A stretch of 64,000 bases of DNA from Steromphala cineraria (taxonomy: Eukaryota > Mollusca > Gastropoda > Trochida > Trochidae). Positions 59,720 through 64,000 of the stretch are shown in pieces. How positions within the stretch are numbered: position 1 is the first letter of the stretch; each line of letters begins with the position of its first letter. The translations under genes were made by a program, and so were the position numbers. The stretch lies in assembly GCA_916613615.1 (NCBI GenBank), contig OU744730.1, forward strand, positions 29,882,882-29,946,881, read 5' to 3'. The notes below the pieces were generated by a model. The model had not been told where the DNA came from and did no database searches. It saw nothing but the letters and a program-made list of their open reading frames with translations.

Positions 59720-59930
59720 ACAAGCATGCGTCTTGTTAGATATTTTTAGTTCAGAAATGTAACCTAATGAGCGCAAATCGTGACTAAGCTAACTCTATGT
59801 CAATTCGTTTCGTAATTGTATTAATTAAGTGCTTGAATGTAGTGAGGCACCCAAACCGTTCTCATTTGACACAAAGTAGCCGTAATCAATACACATGGGT
59901 CTTCAAACTTAGCTCTGATTTTTCTCCTTG
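59720..59930 (-). repeat. Dispersed repeat R1, copy 10, reverse
   Basis: CTAATGAGCGCAAATCGTG, CAATTCGTTTCGTAATTGTA and CAAAGTAGCCGTAATCAA are reversed family phrases. The layout resembles 49,160-49,480, and the flanking sequence on the left is shared too. Confidence 0.65.
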
Positions 59931-60067
59931 GGATCTCCGTCATCAGTGTACAAGTTATCGAATTTCATTTCTATTTCGCAGATTTCAGCCGAAAAAAATT
60001 GTTTTAAATTGTAAAACCGTTCCAAAATTAACATTGTTAAACATTTTTTTATATTCTCCTCTCTTGT

Positions 60068-60365
60068 CAAAGGGGGCGGGATAGTGCAGTGGTTAGCGCG
60101 TTCGGTTTTGGATCAGGAGGTTCGTATTTCGAATTACACCAACTTTATCTAGAGAACTGTTTTTGTCTACACGCAATCAGGTCTTGGTGCAATGCTACAC
60201 TGAATTGCAGCGCAGTACCACCCATGGTTCGCTCGTTCTAGCCGATGCTCGCAAATTTCACCGCAATAAATAACCACAATTGTGTTGCAGGCTTATAATA
60301 CTAGCAGCTGCGACATAAGTGAAATACTCCTGAAAGCGGCGATAAACCCCATATCACCTCACCTC
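60068..60365 (+). mobile_element. Full-length tRNA-derived SINE
   Basis: The most complete copy. The head GGGATAGTGCAGTGGTTAGC holds an A box (TAGTGCAGTGG), and the B-box position is GGTTCGTATTTCGAAT (mutated). The body includes GAATTGCAGCGCAGTACCAC and CATAAGTGAAATACTCCTGA. The 3' end GGCGATAAACCCCAT is followed by a CACCT-repeat tail. RNA polymerase III would be the expected transcriber. Confidence 0.85.
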
Positions 60366-60570
60366 ACTATTGTGACTATGTTTTTAGGTAAAACTTTGAA
60401 CCAGCACCATGGGTGGTAATGGGTAAAAATTCAATGTTGTATTCCAACCAAACCCTACTACGTGTAGAACAGTTCTTTACTACAAACGAAGTTGCCAAGC
60501 TGTAGCTAGATTCCAACCATGTTCCTCTTGATCCAAAGCCGAAATTGATAAGCATTGTGCTATCCCACTC
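60366..60570 (-). mobile_element. SINE, 3'-truncated, inverted against its neighbour
   Basis: Directly abuts the forward SINE. On the minus strand it has a degraded tRNA head (GGGATAGCACAATGC, GGCTTTGGATCAAGAGG) and the body to CACAATAGTG. The minus-strand frame at 60,376-60,621 is SINE-derived. Confidence 0.7.
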
Positions 60571-61140
60571 CATATTATTAATAAAGAAGAATTTAGAGAT
60601 TAAAAATAAAGAAATTATCAATTAAACTTTGTTGTGCTTTTATGACTGTATTGTAAAAGTTGTGTATATTGCTGTCTTCAGTCAATATTGCTTTCCTATA
60701 GTCTAGACAAAACAACAACAGTTATTTACCTTATCTTCAGTCTATACTGCATATCATTTCCTTTCATAAATAATCATGTGTGATATTGGATTTAAACTTT
60801 TGATTAAACATTTCAATTTGAAATATCTGCATTAAAGTGTTACGTATTATGAAAACATTTCAATATTAAACCAAGTTTACACTCTCTAATATATGTCACT
60901 GTGGTTGTATTTAAAATAGAAACATCCATAACGTGATTGTAGATTTAAATAACAGATATTTAAAGAGTAGTTTTTTTTGCAAAATTGCTGTTGAGGTATT
61001 TCCAGTGAGGTTTATTTTAAAGAAATGATAAACATAATTCATGTTTTCATTCCTGAAAAGATAAAACTGCCTTTTCAATAAATAAAAAACAAATTCCGCA
61101 ATTGCTGTGTGATTATACTTACTAATTAAACTCAAATTGC
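60571..61140. other. No gene or recognised repeat
   Basis: AT-rich; the 74-codon minus frame at 60,911-61,135 shows no domain and low-complexity composition. Confidence 0.45.
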
Positions 61141-63330
61141 ATAATTTTACATAAAAATGTTCCCTAATTCACATTTACAAGAATAATGTTATCTATTTGT
61201 TGAGGTTTCTTCAGGTGACCTAATACGCTTTAAGGGGAAAAGATTAGTGAAGTTAATCAGATTGTTGGTGTTTACTTTCAATCTTTACTTTAGGCAAGGT
61301 CTACCCTAAAAAACAAATCTAATAAACATCGAGATGTGTATTTTGGAAATTGTTAAAGGTGTCAGATGGAAGGCAAATTTCGTGAAAACAATTCTTTTTA
61401 CTTCCTTGATTTTTTTTTAAGTTTCGTCATTTTCATCATTTACAAATTTAATTGTCTCAAATTCTTGATTGCTTAATTTACAAATGCCACCACAGGTAAA
61501 ATAGGTTTCAAAGTTTTTAGGATGAAGATTGACGAACTCCTTATCTTGTATCATCATACACACAAACATATGTTTTAAAACTTGTGTTGTTTTTAATCCT
61601 GCATTTTGGAATTTTTAATTGCTTCTTTAAGGAAACACAAACTCATCTGAAATTTAGGGAGGTTCAGCAAACATTCACGTAGGGAGAATTATAATTTCTG
61701 TCAGCTCACTTGTGAAATAAGCCAGTCCTCAATAAAGGCTTTTACTTAATGCCATTTAAAACATAGTTTTTAGTAAATGCGTGGCCAATCGATCTTTGAT
61801 AATACTATTAATTTCATTTCTATAATTGAGAAAACCTGCAGACACTTTCAAATCCATGTTAATATCAGCTTTTCGGTTTTATGTATTACTTGGCAAAATA
61901 TTGGTCTTTATGTCACTACATTTAGGAATGGAAAATGGTAAAATAATTACTTCTTTACTTTAAAATGAAATGATTTCAGTGATCCTTTTCCCTTCGTGTT
62001 CATGTACGATGCAAATTGATATTGATTCTATGAATTGTGGCACTTCAGAATTATGTCGATGTGAAAATACATTATTTTCAAACCTCAAAAATTATATTAT
62101 ATTTCAGGTCAGTGTGCATTATCTCCCCACACAGAGTTAGATCAAGTCAAACAATGTTGATTCCAACTATGTTCGAATTACAACAAATCAGTGGTGTATA
62201 TTCAACTAATAATTCACAACTAATCAAATGTTCGCTGTCTCTAGTCCACCAAATCCCCTTAATTTTACAGTGCTTATTACAAGATGACCTTTCAAATATT
62301 AAAAAATAAAGTGAACTTGAAAATGATTCAAGTTTTAAGTTAGGCTAACCACACGACAGGAATGAAAAAAATCTAAGCATCATTACTCTTAGCTTAAACA
62401 TTTTTGATAGAAGTTTATGATTTTGTCTTTATGATTTCTCTTGTTTATTTTCAATCTTATTCTGCACCAAAGTACCCATTAAGTTGCACTGATTATTCTT
62501 AATATAATGACGTGCTGTTAAAGCCCTTACAATGTGCAACCTTTATTTTATTTATCTGACTCCTCTTGACATGCAAAACATACCAACAGTGAAATTTCCG
62601 TTGCAATGTCGGATCACAATACCCTATGAAATCAACATACCCTAATACATTTGATGTATCATTCATCCTTAGGCATTGGCATTTAAATTTCAAAAAAGTT
62701 TCACAAACATGAATATCTAACTATTTTCTCAAGTCTCCTTATTGCAATACTTTTGTCACGATAAGCTATTAAACTTCAAACAGACAATTAGGAATTCATA
62801 AATTATTTATTCTCAGTCACAAGAGGGAATGTTGATTTTATCTTCGGTCAAATCATTAAATCAATAATGAAGTCTGAACACTATGAAAATATGATAGAGC
62901 TAACAGGTCACTTTTATTCTAGTTAATCTTTCGTAATGTTCATATGTCCAGTCAATATGCATTTCAGCTTTAAATATATTGATTACAACATAAACGAACT
63001 TTATTAGTCGGATATTTATCAGTCCAAGTAAACCTAGCCTCACTATTATCCGTTACACTGCTATACTGAGTCTAGAAAGGCTTGGTTGAGAGTCGCGTCA
63101 GCCCACGTGACCAAGTTGACTAATCAGAACTGATCTTACCAAGCCACAATAGTGTGCCTTCGCACGTATAACGTTGGGGGTCATAGGTCGCAGAAAGGTC
63201 GGCTGACGCGACCCTCAACCAGACCTTTCTAGACTCAGTATAGCAGTGTTACCGGATAATAGTGAGGCAAGGTTTACTTAGACTGGATATTTATATATTT
63301 TAAATAATTACCTCAGCTGGGTATAATGAA
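61140..63330. repeat. Segmental duplication block D, copy 2
   Basis: Counterpart of 41,100-44,820, shorter by indels. It carries a MITE fragment near 62,118 (ATCTCCCCACACAGAG, AGATCAAGTCAA) and the intact MITE at 63,020. No conserved coding frame. Confidence 0.65.
63020..63285. mobile_element. Mutator-like MITE, ~80 bp TIRs, 9 bp target duplication
   Basis: A 266 bp element starting CAGTCCAAGTAAACC and ending GGTTTACTTAGACTG. TIRs continue inward through GCCTCACTATTATCCG, ACTGCTATACTGAGTCTAGA and GGTCGCGTCAGCC-like sequence. GATATTTAT flanks both ends (63,011-63,019 and 63,286-63,294). It contains a CCACGTGACC E-box. No coding capacity. Confidence 0.88.
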
Positions 63331-63344
63331 GCACTATTGGATTT

Positions 63345-63680
63345 TTAGCTCATCTAGCCTGTAAGGCCACGCCCTAAAAACCTATTTTCATCTTCTTCTC
63401 CAGAATCATAAGGCCTAGAAAGCTTAAACTTTGTTTGCAGACTCCTTGACTAGTGAAGATTATAAATTGTAGCTTTGGTGGCCCTGTGGCCCCAGTATAA
63501 GGGCAATAAGGGCCACACCCTAAAAACCAATTTTCATCTTCTTCTCCAGAACCATAAGGCCTAGAAAGCTGAAACTTGGTGTACAGACTTCTTGAATAAT
63601 GAGGATTATGAATGGTAGCTTTGGTGGCCCTGTGACCCCTAATAAAGGCCACAGGGGCCACACCCTAAAAACCATTTTAG
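63345..63680 (+). mobile_element. Pearl-like core repeats, two units
   Basis: TTAGCTCATCTAGCCTGTAA is followed by ~147 bp units with CCCTAAAAACC, AAGGCCTAGAAAGCT, CAGACT and GGTGGCCCTGTG. The 95-codon minus frame here is repeat-derived. Confidence 0.7.
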
Positions 63681-64000
63681 CTCATCAGGACTGAAAGTCC
63701 AGATGGGCTTATGGCATGGCCCATCGTCCGGCGTCCGTCCGTCCGTCGTCCGTCCGTTAACTTTTGTGTACAGGTACCTTAGCATATGGAGATTCTAATT
63801 TGTAACTTTGGTGACCCTGTGACCCCAAATAGGGTCACAGGGGTCACAACCTTAAAAACCTATTTTCATCTTCTTCTCCAGTTCCAAAAGGAGTAGAGAG
63901 CTAAAAATGATATGTGCAGACTCCTTGGCCAATGAGGATTCTAAATTGTAGATTTCGTGACCCCATGACCCCAAATAGGGTCACAGGGGTCACATCCTTA
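63681..64000 (+). mobile_element. Pearl-like element, 5' end, cut by the window edge
   Basis: Starts with a CATCAGGACT-GAA-AGTCCAGATG hairpin, then GGCTTATGGCATGGCCCATC, a GTCCGTCCGTCC microsatellite near 63,730-63,768 and core units with GGTGACCCTGTGACCCC. It runs out of the window. Confidence 0.75.

Noticed and set aside
60068..60140. Functional tRNA gene
   Set aside because: A and B boxes are present, but there is no intact cloverleaf acceptor pairing and the sequence continues into the SINE body.

Overview
This 64 kb window is AT-rich, repeat-dominated animal DNA with no host gene that I can support. The repeats point to a mollusc, most likely a bivalve: elements with a (GTCC)n/(ACGG)n microsatellite next to ~150-160 bp tandem core repeats (the layout of the bivalve 'pearl'/Helitron-related elements), a tRNA-derived SINE ending in a 5-bp repeat tail, and APE-type non-LTR retrotransposons of the L2/CR1 group. 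The assignment to mollusc is inference from repeat types, not from a gene.

Layout. 1-34 kb is a nest of old segmental duplications. Block A is at about 1-2,340, with relatives at 29,410-30,530 and 31,520-33,660. Block B is at 2,300-9,840 and 14,930-20,950. Block C is at 9,840-14,360, with relatives at 20,950-29,100. The duplicates act as a stratigraphic record: an insertion present in one copy and absent from the other gives its exact empty site. At least three copies of a ~355 bp TTAA-flanked MITE, a promoter-motif-rich palindromic insertion, a (TA)n-flanked insertion and a broken reverse-transcriptase fragment landed after the duplication. 34-41 kb holds compact hairpin elements and sequence in which I recognise little. 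Block D (41,100-44,820) is repeated at 61,140-63,330, and block E (49,500-50,280) at 52,320-52,920. 50.2-54.5 kb stacks a truncated retrotransposon tail, a large palindrome and a pearl-like element with a pogo-like MITE nested in it.

The one clear coding locus is a non-LTR retrotransposon on the minus strand, about 54,694 to ~59,640. ORF1 (381 aa from its ATG) carries a hydrophobic N-terminal part, a 2A-like ribosome-skipping motif (DIESNPGP), a coiled coil and an RRM-type RNA-binding domain. ORF2 (~1,150 aa) has an intact AP-endonuclease, an intact reverse transcriptase with FADD, and a C-terminal CCHC-like knuckle. The two ORFs lie in the same frame, separated by one UAG. The stretch after that UAG has no in-frame AUG before the endonuclease domain. 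The element may therefore be a single ~1,553-residue polyprotein frame that is separated once by 2A skipping and once by stop-codon readthrough, or it may have recently lost a single ORF by one point mutation. The 3' end has a GGCC hairpin and six perfect TCAAG repeats, as expected of a young L2/CR1-type insertion.

Three other reverse-transcriptase remnants (18.2, 33.7 and 50.3 kb) are degraded. The other short open frames are repeat DNA, microsatellite or antisense shadows of the retrotransposon.
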